Position numbers and translations under genes: made by a program. This document shows, piece by piece, positions 47,370 to 56,143 of a stretch of DNA of 59,840 bases. The first letter of the stretch is position 1; every line of letters begins with the position of its first letter. Under the pieces are notes generated by a model, which did no database searches, was not told where the DNA came from, and saw only the letters and a program-made list of their open reading frames with translations. The stretch comes from Nostoc sp. LEGE 06077 (GTDB taxonomy: Bacteria > Cyanobacteriota > Cyanobacteriia > Cyanobacteriales > Nostocaceae): assembly GCF_015207705.1 (NCBI RefSeq), contig NZ_JADEWI010000045.1:1-59840 (forward strand), given 5' to 3'.

Positions 47370-48017
47370 TTAAGCTGGTTTGCGCTTGATAGCTGAACTA
47401 GCCCCGAACAAACCTACCATTAGCACGCCCAGAATAGATCCTGCTTCAGGAACAGCAACGGCTACAACTCTAACATCATCAATGTAAGTTCCTCGGCTAT
47501 TAGACAACTCACCGAAGTTATCAAAACGCAAAGTGGTTGTAGTGCTATTTGCTACTAAATTGTAAGTAAAAACGCTCCAATTTGTATTAGACCGCCCCGC
47601 ACCACTAGCTGTTAAATTTGCTACGGTCGCTCCATTCCAAAAAACATTCAGTCTATTGTCTCTCTCACCAGGGCGTGGTGAAAAGGCAAAACTCAATTGG
47701 TACTGACGACCCACAACTGTGGAGATATCCTGGAAAATTCCCGATGTAGCCCTACCATCTAGCTCCGCAAATTGACTCCCAGCAAATGGACTCCCGGCAA
47801 CATTATCCTGAATTTCAATACCAGCACCGCGTGCAGAATCAGATGTAAGACTCCATCCAGGGATAGGGTTAATGGTTGAGTAACTTCTTGGGCGAATATC
47901 AGGGGATTCAAAACTACCGTTAACAAGTAAGTTCAAACTAGCTGCTGATGCTGAACTAGCTATCCCTAGAGACATCAACGCTGCACTAGATGCAGTGATG
48001 AGGAATTTCTTAAACAT
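47370..48017 (-). CDS. PEP-CTERM-type secreted protein (lectin-like)
   Basis: 215 residues. Signal peptide MFKKFLITASSAALMSLGIA... cut near SASAASL. The mature domain begins NLLVNGSFESPDI, a pattern of DUF642/carbohydrate-binding-like jelly rolls, and includes IPGWSLTSDSARG and YIDDVRVVAV. The C-terminus has a sorting signal VPEAGSILGVLMVGLFG with a KRK end; the usual PEP is PEA here. Expected to be processed by an exosortase-like system and placed at the cell surface. Confidence 0.82.
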   Translation of the reverse strand: MFKKFLITASSAALMSLGIASSASAASLNLLVNGSFESPDIRPRSYSTINPIPGWSLTSDSARGAGIEIQDNVAGSPFAGSQFAELDGRATSGIFQDISTVVGRQYQLSFAFSPRPGERDNRLNVFWNGATVANLTASGAGRSNTNWSVFTYNLVANSTTTTLRFDNFGELSNSRGTYIDDVRVVAVAVPEAGSILGVLMVGLFGASSAIKRKPA

Positions 48018-48227
48018 AACTTTTGCTGTATTTTTTTGCCTTATTTAGTGATTTTTTACGATAACTTGCAATGTTACCAATTAATAGGGACGATAAATAA
48101 TAATCCGAAATAATACGCAATCTTTACCCAAAGCAAATTGATACTGTTGATTAACTTATAAGTTTTATCAACCAGTGAGATATCTAAACACTCAAATACT
48201 AAGGAATTTTACGGGTACTGTCAATAT

Positions 48228-48344
48228 ATACAGAAATCCGACTTGATGATTGAAATTACTTGTGTAGGAAGGGAACAGGGAATAGGAAAAGACGTAACAG
48301 AGGTGTACTGAGTTTCGTCTCCAAATCAAATATGATTCCTATAC
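48228..48344. repeat. MITE-like element, copy 2
   Basis: Homologous to 45921-46047: ATCCGACTTGATGATTGAAA at the left, the shared heptamers (GGGAACAGGGAATAGG), and AACAGAGGTGTACTGAGTTT plus TCAAATATGATTCCTATA at the right. The left end has decayed (CAGAAATCCG). Ends 21 bp from the TM0106 gene's stop. Confidence 0.75.
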
Positions 48345-48364
48345 AATTAGCTTTTTAGGCATAA

Positions 48365-49837
48365 TTACTTTATTTGGGCTTTTTGAAAAAAACTTGACAG
48401 CCAATTCTTGACGCTGCGAGTTGCGTGACAGTCATCTTCGTTGTAGCGTTGGATGATTTCTAAGAAAGTGCGATCGCCTGTTTCTAACCATTGATCATAC
48501 CAGTAAATACACTTGGCTCCACTGGCTTCTTTATCACGCCACTCAAAACCCAACCAGCGGGCGATAACTTTCAGGGCGTAACTTTCTACAGGTAAGGCCA
48601 CACTTTGAATTAATTGTTCGTAGACATCCACAAATCTAGCGAGAACAGGATTAACTAAAGATTTAGGCGTGCGGTATAGCTTGGCTAGTCGTTTGACTGT
48701 ATCAAATTCGTAAACACAAAAATGATAAATTGGCGCGTCGGGATATTGCCAAACTAAGTCTAAAAATTGTTGCCAGACTAATTCTTCATCGGCTGGCGTT
48801 TCGGCTAAAAATGAATAAAACTGTTGTGTATTGTTTTGTCTATCAACAACTAAAACACCTAAAAGATAATCTAAATCTAAGTCTGGCTGGGCTTCAATAT
48901 CAAAATACAGTTCTACAGGCGCGGTAAATGCGAGTTCTGTTGGTGGTAGAGACGTTGGTAAAACTAATGGGCGTTTCTCAATCACAGCTTGGGCTTGGAT
49001 GATCAACTTGGTTGCTACTACGCTGTCAAATCCAGGTAAATCTTCCAAAATGGTGGGACTTGCATTCGCCAAAGATTCGAGTGTGCTTAAAGAAAGGGCT
49101 TGGAGTTGGGTGTAGCGAACAGGTGTGACTCCTGGTAATAATGAAAGATGTTTTTGGGCTTGGGCGATCGCGTAACATTGACTATGCCAGTGACAAAGAT
49201 TGCACTTTTGCCGCGAAATAAACATCTCTGGCGCTTCTGATGACTCTAGCGCTTGAATGAACTCCTCCAGAATTTGTAACATCTGTGGTGTCCATTTCGC
49301 TAAATCTACAGAATAACTAATGTCTTTTGTACGCAATATCAACCAAGCTTTGTCAGGGGTTACGCCTTGTACTGTGGCTAAAGCTTGGGTATGAAATGCA
49401 GCCACAACTTGATATTCTTGTTTGGGACGTTTACCCAGTTCCATATTCGCTGGAACATACATCCAATCACCAAAACAAGATTCTCCTGGCTGTTTAATTA
49501 GTAAATCTGGACGACTGAGGATTGTATATTCTTCACTAGCTGTTTCTACCCAATCTTGATAATTACTTAACAGCACTCCATGATAAATATACTCAACGCC
49601 CCGTTGCATTAATTCTAACGTCGCTGCTTGTGCTGCTTCCCTATTCCCTGGTTGATATTGGGGTTTTTCATAGGTAAACCCGGACAAAATACCCCGATGA
49701 TAAGCAATTTTGTCTTGTTGCAGTTTAGTTAACAAGTCATTGGGTGCATCTCGCTGGTTTTTGTCAGCATGGATATCTAAAATAGGTCGGCGTTTGCAGC
49801 GTTGGTATTGCAGTAAGTGTTCAGCATTAATCAACAT
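48365..49837 (-). CDS. TM0106-family RecB-like nuclease
   Basis: 490 residues. The N-terminal half is a RecB/Cas4-type PD-(D/E)xK nuclease with an iron-sulphur-type cysteine set: C14 (YQRCKRRPI) and later CNLCHWHSQC (CxxCx5C). A helix-hairpin-helix-like segment follows (LEDLPGFDSVVATKLI). The C-terminal half is an RNase-H-fold domain with D/E residues, LYFDIEAQPDLD, FCVYEFDT and RYNEDDCHATRSVK. The family is widespread and of uncertain role in DNA repair or defence. Stand-alone gene. Confidence 0.85.
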   Translation of the reverse strand: MLINAEHLLQYQRCKRRPILDIHADKNQRDAPNDLLTKLQQDKIAYHRGILSGFTYEKPQYQPGNREAAQAATLELMQRGVEYIYHGVLLSNYQDWVETASEEYTILSRPDLLIKQPGESCFGDWMYVPANMELGKRPKQEYQVVAAFHTQALATVQGVTPDKAWLILRTKDISYSVDLAKWTPQMLQILEEFIQALESSEAPEMFISRQKCNLCHWHSQCYAIAQAQKHLSLLPGVTPVRYTQLQALSLSTLESLANASPTILEDLPGFDSVVATKLIIQAQAVIEKRPLVLPTSLPPTELAFTAPVELYFDIEAQPDLDLDYLLGVLVVDRQNNTQQFYSFLAETPADEELVWQQFLDLVWQYPDAPIYHFCVYEFDTVKRLAKLYRTPKSLVNPVLARFVDVYEQLIQSVALPVESYALKVIARWLGFEWRDKEASGAKCIYWYDQWLETGDRTFLEIIQRYNEDDCHATRSVKNWLSSFFQKAQIK

Positions 49838-49857
49838 TCATTTAAACTAACAATAAT

Positions 49858-49890
49858 TTTGGCATAAGGCAGGAAGCAGGAGGCAGAATA
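49858..49890. repeat. Short tandem GGCAGGA repeat
   Basis: GGCATAAGGCAGGAAGCAGGAGGCAG shows three to four heptamers, in the divergent promoter region between the nuclease and the class V enzyme. Confidence 0.45.
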
Positions 49891-50046
49891 GAGGAAAATC
49901 TGAGTTTATGGGATTTTTCTGCTCATAGTTGAGTTTTTTACATCGTTTTTGATACTTTCTGGGACTGATGGAGTTAAATTACCCTCTCTCATTGGTGGGA
50001 AAATGAAAGACTAAACGAGTAACAATGTTGATATTTAGCATTATTT

Positions 50047-51231
50047 ATGACCAGTATTTCTGCTACCCAAACAAATTTGCATCGCCAGCGAGAGCAATTT
50101 CCCGCTTTAGCTAATAAGATTTATTTTAACTATGGTGGACAAGGGCCGTTACCTAAAAAGGCAATGGATGCCATTATCAAAACGGAAACTCATATTCAGG
50201 AACTAGGCCCCTTTGGGAATGAAGTTGGACGCTGGATAGGATCATATACTCAAACTATCAAACAAGCGATCGCATCAGAGTTAAACGCACCACCAGAAAC
50301 CATCAGCTTCACTGAAAATGTGACTGTGGGCTGTAATATTCCTCTGTGGGGAATTGATTGGCATCCTGGCGACCATCTGCTGCTGTCTGACTGTGAACAT
50401 CAAGGGGTAATTGCCGCAGCGAAAGAAATTGGGCGGCGATTTCATGTGGAAGTTACCACTTGTCCGTTAATGGCAACTTTAAATGCAGGTGATCCTGTGG
50501 CAGTTATTGCCGAAAATTTACGCCCTAATACCCGCTTAGTTATTCTCAGCCATGTCCTGTGGAATACTGGCCAAGTTTTACCCCTTGACAAGATTATAGA
50601 AGTATGCAGAGATAACCATTCTTTAATATTAGTTGATGCTGCCCAATCTGTGGGTTTATTACCTTTAAACTTAAGCGAGTTGGGGGCAGATTTTTATGCT
50701 TTTACCGGACATAAATGGTGGTGTGGTCCCGCTGGCGTGGGTGGTTTATATGTAAAACCCGACGCATTAGAAAAACTTGCACCGACGTTTATTGGTTGGC
50801 GTGGTGTAATTAAAGATAGCCAAGGACAGCCAATAGATTTGCTTCCTGATGGACGAAGATATGAAGTCGGGACATCAGCTTATTCATTTTATGCGGGATT
50901 GGTAGAAGCGATCGCCCTACATCAACAATGGGGTACAGCCAAGGAACGTTATCAGCAAATTTGCCGCAACAGTGAATATCTCTGGCGCAAATTATCAGCT
51001 TTACCCCAAATCAAATGTTTACGCACTTCCCCACCGGAAAGCGGTTTAGTCTCGTTTCAATTTGTCCAGCATGATTCTCAAACTAGTTTTAAATTAGTGC
51101 AGTTTTTGGAATCACAGCGAATATTCACCCGTACAATTGCCAAACCTGACTGTGTTCGCGCTACAGTTCACTACTTTACTTTAGAGTCAGAAATGGATGA
51201 GTTAGTCAAACAAATAGAGAAATTTAGTTAA
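50047..51231 (+). CDS. Class V PLP enzyme, cysteine/cystine-lyase (C-DES)-like
   Basis: 394 residues, Fold type I. PLP lysine in FTGHKWWCGPAGVGGLY; VDAAQSVG with the ring-binding Asp; SDCEHQGVIAA and TENVTVGCNIPLWGIDW are the substrate/phosphate-pocket segments. The pattern (NYGGQGPLPKKAMDAI at the N-terminus) matches, from memory, Synechocystis C-DES L-cysteine/cystine lyase, rather than NifS/SufS, as the catalytic desulfurase cysteine loop is not recognisable. It may release sulphide/persulphide from cystine. Possibly co-transcribed with the glycosyltransferase 45 bp downstream. Confidence 0.8.
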   Translation: MTSISATQTNLHRQREQFPALANKIYFNYGGQGPLPKKAMDAIIKTETHIQELGPFGNEVGRWIGSYTQTIKQAIASELNAPPETISFTENVTVGCNIPLWGIDWHPGDHLLLSDCEHQGVIAAAKEIGRRFHVEVTTCPLMATLNAGDPVAVIAENLRPNTRLVILSHVLWNTGQVLPLDKIIEVCRDNHSLILVDAAQSVGLLPLNLSELGADFYAFTGHKWWCGPAGVGGLYVKPDALEKLAPTFIGWRGVIKDSQGQPIDLLPDGRRYEVGTSAYSFYAGLVEAIALHQQWGTAKERYQQICRNSEYLWRKLSALPQIKCLRTSPPESGLVSFQFVQHDSQTSFKLVQFLESQRIFTRTIAKPDCVRATVHYFTLESEMDELVKQIEKFS

Positions 51232-51276
51232 TAGTCAAATACTCAATAATTAGGATTTCACACTTCATACTTTTCC

Positions 51277-52362
51277 ATGAAACGCCCCATCTTATACATA
51301 GCCATCACAAACCACGGATTTGGTCATGCTACTCGCACCGCATCTGTGGCTGCAACTATTCAAAAGTTGTGTCCAGATGTGTTGTTAATTATGGTGACAA
51401 CTGCGCCACGCTGGTTGTTAGAGTCATATATAGAAGGTGAATTTATCCATCGTCCCCGCGCTTTTGATTTGGGTGTAATCCAAGCTGATAGTTTGACAAT
51501 GGATAAAGCCGCGACTTTAGCAAAATTATTAGATATTAAAAAGCACCAAAATTCTTTAATTGCTTCCGAAGTTAACTTTATCCGGCAAAATCGGGTTGAT
51601 TTAATCTTGGCAGATATTCCGTTTCTTGCGCCCTTAATTGCTAAAGCGGCAAATATTCCTTGTTGGATGATGAGTAATTTTGGTTGGGATTTGATCTATC
51701 GAGATTGGGGAGGCGAATTTATTGCGATCGCAGATTGGATTAGTGAGTGTTATTCTCAGTGCGATCGCTTGTTTCGTTTACCCTTTCATGAACCAATGCA
51801 GGCTTTTCCAAATATCACTGATGTTGGTTTAACTGGAGGTTCAGCGCGTTATGCTGCTGATGAATTACGCGCTGATTGGGGCATAACTGCACCACAAGAT
51901 AAAACTATTTTACTGACTTTTGGTGGTTTAGGTTTACAACAAATCCCTTACGAAAACTTACAAAATTTTCCCGATTGGCAATTTATTACATTTGATAAAT
52001 CTGCACCCGATTTCCCGAATTTAGTCAAAATTCACGACAATAAATATCGTCCTGTAGATTTTATGGCAATTTGTGGACGAGTAGTTTCTAAACCTGGGTA
52101 CGGTACTTTTTCTGAAGCCGCAAGTTTGGATATCCCTATGGTGACAATTCCCCGCGATGATTTTGCTGAAGCCAGTTATCTTTTAGAGGGAATTACTAAT
52201 TACAACTATCATCAAATTGTTACCCCCGCAGAATTTTTTGCTGGTGATTGGAATTTTCTCCGTAAACTACCCCAACCACCACAGCAAAACCAACAAATTG
52301 CTAAGGATGGAAATCAGGCGATCGCTCAAGCTATTATTAACCAAATAGGAAGTATAAAATAA
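51277..52362 (+). CDS. MurG/GT28-like glycosyltransferase
   Basis: 361 residues, GT-B fold. The N-terminus YIAITNHGFGHATRTASVA is the glycine-rich loop of GT28-like enzymes; the C-terminal half holds ILLTFGGLGL, FMAICGRVVSKPGYGTFSEA and DIPMVTIPRDDFAEASYL, which is the UDP-sugar-binding pattern. The acceptor is unknown. Convergent with the next gene; the stops are 4 bp apart. Confidence 0.78.
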   Translation: MKRPILYIAITNHGFGHATRTASVAATIQKLCPDVLLIMVTTAPRWLLESYIEGEFIHRPRAFDLGVIQADSLTMDKAATLAKLLDIKKHQNSLIASEVNFIRQNRVDLILADIPFLAPLIAKAANIPCWMMSNFGWDLIYRDWGGEFIAIADWISECYSQCDRLFRLPFHEPMQAFPNITDVGLTGGSARYAADELRADWGITAPQDKTILLTFGGLGLQQIPYENLQNFPDWQFITFDKSAPDFPNLVKIHDNKYRPVDFMAICGRVVSKPGYGTFSEAASLDIPMVTIPRDDFAEASYLLEGITNYNYHQIVTPAEFFAGDWNFLRKLPQPPQQNQQIAKDGNQAIAQAIINQIGSIK

Positions 52363-52365
52363 CTA

Positions 52366-54291
52366 TTAACGATAAGGATATACATGGCGCATTTCAAAGC
52401 GACATTGTTCCCATATTGGTAACAACGCCTGTTTGGCTACATTTAATTGACCTTGAGAATGGTTGATTTTTCCATTTTCGATAATCCAAATAAACACTCG
52501 TGTAATTAAATCGGCTTCCCAACTATTAATATATTTGCAATTTTTTATCTTACTAACTTGTATATCTAAACAATAGATAGCATCTTTAAAATGCCAAATT
52601 TTACCTCTGGATATATCTGCTGATGAATTTGCCCACATGATTTTTTGCAAATTCATGGTGATATAATCCAAGCCAGCGATCGCAGAATCAGCATTTCTCA
52701 CTAAATCGGTGAAGACTTGATAATATTGTTGCCAAGATGAAGCTGCAAAATTTTCTCTATATCTTTGTAGCCATATTTGTATATCTCGTAGATAAGGTAA
52801 TAAATCTTTAACCTCATTCATCTCTTTGAGAATTGTATGTTGACTGTGATAATTTAAGATATTTTTATCTAAATCAAATTCTAAGACTTGAAATTCCTGG
52901 GAATAATAATTAATAACTTTAGGGATAAATTTTTCTATTAGCCAATTTTTGGTATATTTGGCTGCCCATGTTCCTCTTATCCCGATATCTTCTTGCCACG
53001 AATTTAAGTTACTTCTTTCTAAAGTGGCGATGTGAATATCATTAATTTCGTATAGGATATCAACTTGATTATTAGATAACGCCGAGTAACAATTACCGAG
53101 TCGTGGCACAAGAAAAGCATGATCGCGGATTCCTCGACTGATGCGAATAGAGATATTTACTTGATCAAATAAATGCCATTCAGATTTGCCTTGGGCATAA
53201 TTAAACTTTTTAATAAAATTGTGCATCATTCTCCATAGTTTGACATCTACAGAAAATAGGTGAAAGCCTCTGATATCAGGAAATTCGACAAATTTAAAAT
53301 CCCAAGTTTCTAAATAATCCTCAAATTCAATAATTCTCTTTTTATATTCTTGACAAATAGTATCTACACATAAACATAAATCTGCTGCTTCTAATTCAGA
53401 CAAAATTAATGTTGTTTGTCCTAAAGACGCCTCAAATGTATCTGCATCTATTTGTTTCAGAAAATGACGACAACCCCATTCGGGTTTAGTATGCAGTCCT
53501 GTCATTAATTGACCTAAAATTTGTTGATTGTTTAGAGTAATTTGCAAACCTCTTAAAATTACGCTACTAAATTGAATCAGACAATCACCTTTGCCAAAGG
53601 CTTGTGGTAAATTACACTTAATTAAAACCTTTGGTTGAATAATAGCTAAGTGATGACCTTCTTGAATTAAACGCGGTTCAAACTCAGCCTTTTCTAAAAT
53701 TTTGCCAAATTCTATATGTCGTCTTAAATATTTTTCTATACTGCTAAATTGGGGATGTTTAAAATTGCTTAATGTGGTTTTATTGATGTTTTTGATTAAG
53801 TTGAAATTTAGTTGATTATAAATATTTTCTGCTATTTGGCTATTTCTCAATGTATCAATTATCGCATCAAATATTAGTTCTTCTCGATGATATTGAAAAC
53901 ATTGAAAGACTTTCATACTATAGCCATTAGTAATTATCAAAAATAAAGGTTTGAGATAGTTACTATAAAACTTAGCTTGGGCAATAGCTTCTTGAAAATA
54001 ATTTGTATTAGGCGATAAATAAATAATAATGACTAATGATGTGTTGGCATTTTGTTGCTCAACATCATCGGTAGCAAAATAAATTTGAGCATTTTTGAGT
54101 TGCTTGGCTGGATTATCTAAATTATTACTGGTTAAAGTGTACTTACTTTGCCGACACAAATCTGGGTATCCCAAATACTGAAACATCGGCAAAATAAACT
54201 TTTTTTCTACATCTTCTTCCGTTTGTAAAATCCGAATATCAAAAGCTTGTATCCACTTAATAAATAATTGCAACGAGTCAGAAGTATACAT
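52366..54291 (-). CDS. Protein with HsdR-N-like (restriction endonuclease fold) N-terminus
   Basis: 641 residues from the ATG at 54291; a TTG at 54342 would extend it by 17. The first ~160 residues follow the HsdR N-terminal (PD-(D/E)xK) pattern: EEDVEKKFILPMFQYLGYP, then SLVIIIYLSPN and EAIAQAKFYSNYLKPLFLII ending TNGYSMKVFQ. The catalytic ExK position appears to be IIY instead, so nuclease activity is doubtful. The remaining ~480 residues are mixed alpha/beta with WGCRHFLKQIDAD, LEAADLCLCVDT and KIWHFKDAIYCLDIQ and no family I recognise. No restriction or other defence gene is adjacent. Confidence 0.7.
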   Translation of the reverse strand: MYTSDSLQLFIKWIQAFDIRILQTEEDVEKKFILPMFQYLGYPDLCRQSKYTLTSNNLDNPAKQLKNAQIYFATDDVEQQNANTSLVIIIYLSPNTNYFQEAIAQAKFYSNYLKPLFLIITNGYSMKVFQCFQYHREELIFDAIIDTLRNSQIAENIYNQLNFNLIKNINKTTLSNFKHPQFSSIEKYLRRHIEFGKILEKAEFEPRLIQEGHHLAIIQPKVLIKCNLPQAFGKGDCLIQFSSVILRGLQITLNNQQILGQLMTGLHTKPEWGCRHFLKQIDADTFEASLGQTTLILSELEAADLCLCVDTICQEYKKRIIEFEDYLETWDFKFVEFPDIRGFHLFSVDVKLWRMMHNFIKKFNYAQGKSEWHLFDQVNISIRISRGIRDHAFLVPRLGNCYSALSNNQVDILYEINDIHIATLERSNLNSWQEDIGIRGTWAAKYTKNWLIEKFIPKVINYYSQEFQVLEFDLDKNILNYHSQHTILKEMNEVKDLLPYLRDIQIWLQRYRENFAASSWQQYYQVFTDLVRNADSAIAGLDYITMNLQKIMWANSSADISRGKIWHFKDAIYCLDIQVSKIKNCKYINSWEADLITRVFIWIIENGKINHSQGQLNVAKQALLPIWEQCRFEMRHVYPYR

Positions 54292-54536
54292 TAGAGAATC
54301 TACTGCTTGTATAAATTTGCCTTTGCCGGGATTGAGATTCAACTAGCAATTTATCAAGTCAGTTTTTATAAGATAGTAATGGCGAATACTCTGCCAGTTG
54401 CAACAGAGATTTCAAATTTTGACAAAAATGTCTAATAAATTCTATGCGCCTTGATACAAAAAATTGGTAGACAAAAAATTAGGGAACATAACTGCTCCCC
54501 TGTGCTTACTTGCTATATTCTTCGGGAAAGTCAACT

Positions 54537-55214
54537 CTATACTACAGCAGCGACTTTCTCTAATAACCCTTGAAAGAGACTTAAGCCATCGCTACCACCT
54601 AATATGGCATCAGCTGCCCTTTCTGGGTGTGGCATCATTCCTAAGACATTGCCTTGACGATTGCAAATCCCCGCAATTTTGTTGAGTGAACCGTTGGGGT
54701 TCTCTCCAACATAGCGAAACACTACCTGTCCATTGTCTTCTATGGCTGAGAGAGTGTTTCTATCAGCATAAAAGCGCCCTTCTCCGTGGGCAATAGGTAG
54801 AGTTATCACTTCTCCACTAGAGTAAGTTTTTGTCCAAGGAGTATTTGCATTTTCAACTTTTAAGGGGACGCGATCGCAAATAAAATGTAAATCACGATTT
54901 CTGGTTAACACTCCAGGTAATAGTTTAGCTTCAGTTAATACCTGAAAACCGTTACAAATACCGAGAACAAATTTCCCCTTTTGCGCGTGTTCAATTACCT
55001 GCTGCATCACAGGCGAGAATCGAGCGATCGCACCGCAACGCAGGTAATCACCATAACTAAAGCCGCCTGGGATGATAATTACATCCAAATCAGCAATATC
55101 AGTATCTTGATGCCAAACCATGCGCGTTGGTTGACCTAACAAGTCTCTGGTGACATAAGCAACATCGCGATCGCAATTAGACCCTGGAAAAACAATAACG
55201 CCGAATTTTGTCAT
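54537..55214 (-). CDS. purQ: Phosphoribosylformylglycinamidine synthase, glutaminase subunit
   Basis: 225 residues. Class I glutamine amidotransferase with FPGSNCDRD at the start, PGGFSYGDYLRCG, the nucleophile GICNGFQ, and AHGEGRF and HPERAAD for the His/Glu pair. It gives ammonia to PurL in the fourth step of purine synthesis, as a complex with PurS. purS is directly upstream on the same strand with an 83-bp gap filled with heptamer repeats; purL is not in the window. Confidence 0.97.
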   Translation of the reverse strand: MTKFGVIVFPGSNCDRDVAYVTRDLLGQPTRMVWHQDTDIADLDVIIIPGGFSYGDYLRCGAIARFSPVMQQVIEHAQKGKFVLGICNGFQVLTEAKLLPGVLTRNRDLHFICDRVPLKVENANTPWTKTYSSGEVITLPIAHGEGRFYADRNTLSAIEDNGQVVFRYVGENPNGSLNKIAGICNRQGNVLGMMPHPERAADAILGGSDGLSLFQGLLEKVAAVV

Positions 55215-55221
55215 TGGTCAT

Positions 55222-55297
55222 TTAGAAGTAAAAAGTAAAAAGCAAAAAGTAAAAAGTAAAAAGTAAAAGATTCCTTTTACCTTTTACCTTTTAACTT
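55222..55297. repeat. Tandem heptamers between purS and purQ
   Basis: About five AAAAAGT units followed by CTTTTAC units of opposite sense (AAAAGTAAAAAGCAAAAAGT ... CCTTTTACCTTTTACC), able to form an A/T stem. It fills nearly the whole 83-bp gap; the left edge leads into the purQ leader. Typical short tandemly repeated repetitive sequence of heterocystous cyanobacteria. Confidence 0.7.
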
Positions 55298-55576
55298 TTA
55301 AAACACTCCCGTCTGTGTTTCAACTTCAATCAACTCAAACCGATAATTTTCAATTACAGGATTTGCTAACATTTGGTCACAAATGTTATCTAGGTCTCGA
55401 CGCGCTTTAGTTTCATCAGGGGATATCATGGTAAGTTCGATATACTTACCAATCCGCACTTGTTCAACAGTTTCGTATCCCATCTGTTTGAGGCCAGATT
55501 GTACAGCCACACCAGCAGGGTCTAGAACTGAAGGACGAAGTGTTACAAGAATTTTAGCTAAATACTTCCGTTGCAC
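55298..55576 (-). CDS. purS: PurS subunit of FGAM synthase
   Basis: 92 residues, the normal PurS length. The conserved VTLRPSVLDPAGVAVQSGL, MGYETVEQVRIGKYIELTM and NPVIENYRFEL segments are all visible. It dimerises and bridges PurQ to PurL. Divergent from the zur-like gene. Confidence 0.96.
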   Translation of the reverse strand: MQRKYLAKILVTLRPSVLDPAGVAVQSGLKQMGYETVEQVRIGKYIELTMISPDETKARRDLDNICDQMLANPVIENYRFELIEVETQTGVF

Positions 55577-55716
55577 AGGTTTTTTTGCTGAATGCTGCGA
55601 TCGCTATACTATAACTTTCTGTTCCAACTGGGTGAAAATAAGATTGTGAAACAGTTAAAGTTAATTTATTAGATAGCCAGTATAACAGCTTCCACTACAG
55701 TGGCGAATATCCACAA

Positions 55717-56109
55717 TTGCTTATGAGAGCCATACGCACCCGCAGTCAAGAGCGGATTTTGAACCTACTGAAAAGTATGAAACAAGGCATTTCCGCCCAA
55801 GATATTTATATTGAATTGCGGAATTGCAATCAAAATATGGGTTTAGCCACAGTTTATCGCTCCCTGGAAGCATTAAAGCTCGAAGGCTTAGTACAAGTGC
55901 GGACTTTAGCTAATGGTGAAGCCCTCTATAGCCTAGCGCAGCAGGATAAACACCATTTAACTTGTCTCCAATGCGGCACTTCCATACCCATTAATCAGTG
56001 TCCGGTTCATGACCTAGAAGACCAACTACAAACCAATCATAAGTTTAAAATTTTTTACCACACTCTAGAGTTTTTTGGTTTGTGTGGTCAATGTCAGGTT
56101 AGTGAATAG
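55717..56109 (+). CDS. zur: Fur-family metalloregulator, Zur/FurB-like
   Basis: 130 residues; a TTG at 55717 and an ATG at 55723 are both possible, with the ATG more likely (MRAIRTRSQERIL). Winged helix with MGLATVYRSLEALK at the recognition helix. The metal sites are visible: HHLTCLQCG (CxxC plus His) and HTLEFFGLCGQCQ. From memory it resembles Anabaena FurB/Zur (all2473) rather than FurA or PerR types. It would repress zinc-uptake genes when zinc is plentiful. No Zur box was found in the short divergent region shared with purS. Confidence 0.75.
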   Translation: MLMRAIRTRSQERILNLLKSMKQGISAQDIYIELRNCNQNMGLATVYRSLEALKLEGLVQVRTLANGEALYSLAQQDKHHLTCLQCGTSIPINQCPVHDLEDQLQTNHKFKIFYHTLEFFGLCGQCQVSE

Positions 56110-56143
56110 TCAATAGTACAAACGATTGATAATTGACTCTTGA
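56110..56143. repeat. Heptamer repeat between convergent stops
   Basis: TGACTATTGACC-type heptamers (AATTGACTCTTGACTATTGA) fill the short space between the convergent zur and SPFH genes. Confidence 0.5.

Noticed and set aside
48365-49837. Cas4-like protein implying a CRISPR locus
   Set aside because: The RecB-like half and cysteines fit the TM0106 family with its extra RNase-H-like half; there are no cas genes or arrays nearby.
55222-55297. Possible CRISPR-like array because of regular repeats
   Set aside because: The units are 7 bp with no spacers; these are the common cyanobacterial short tandem repeats. No cas gene is present anywhere in the window.
55577-55716. Zur box in the purS-zur divergent region
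   Set aside because: No 7-1-7 palindrome of the TGATAAT-N-ATTATCA type could be found in the 140 bp.
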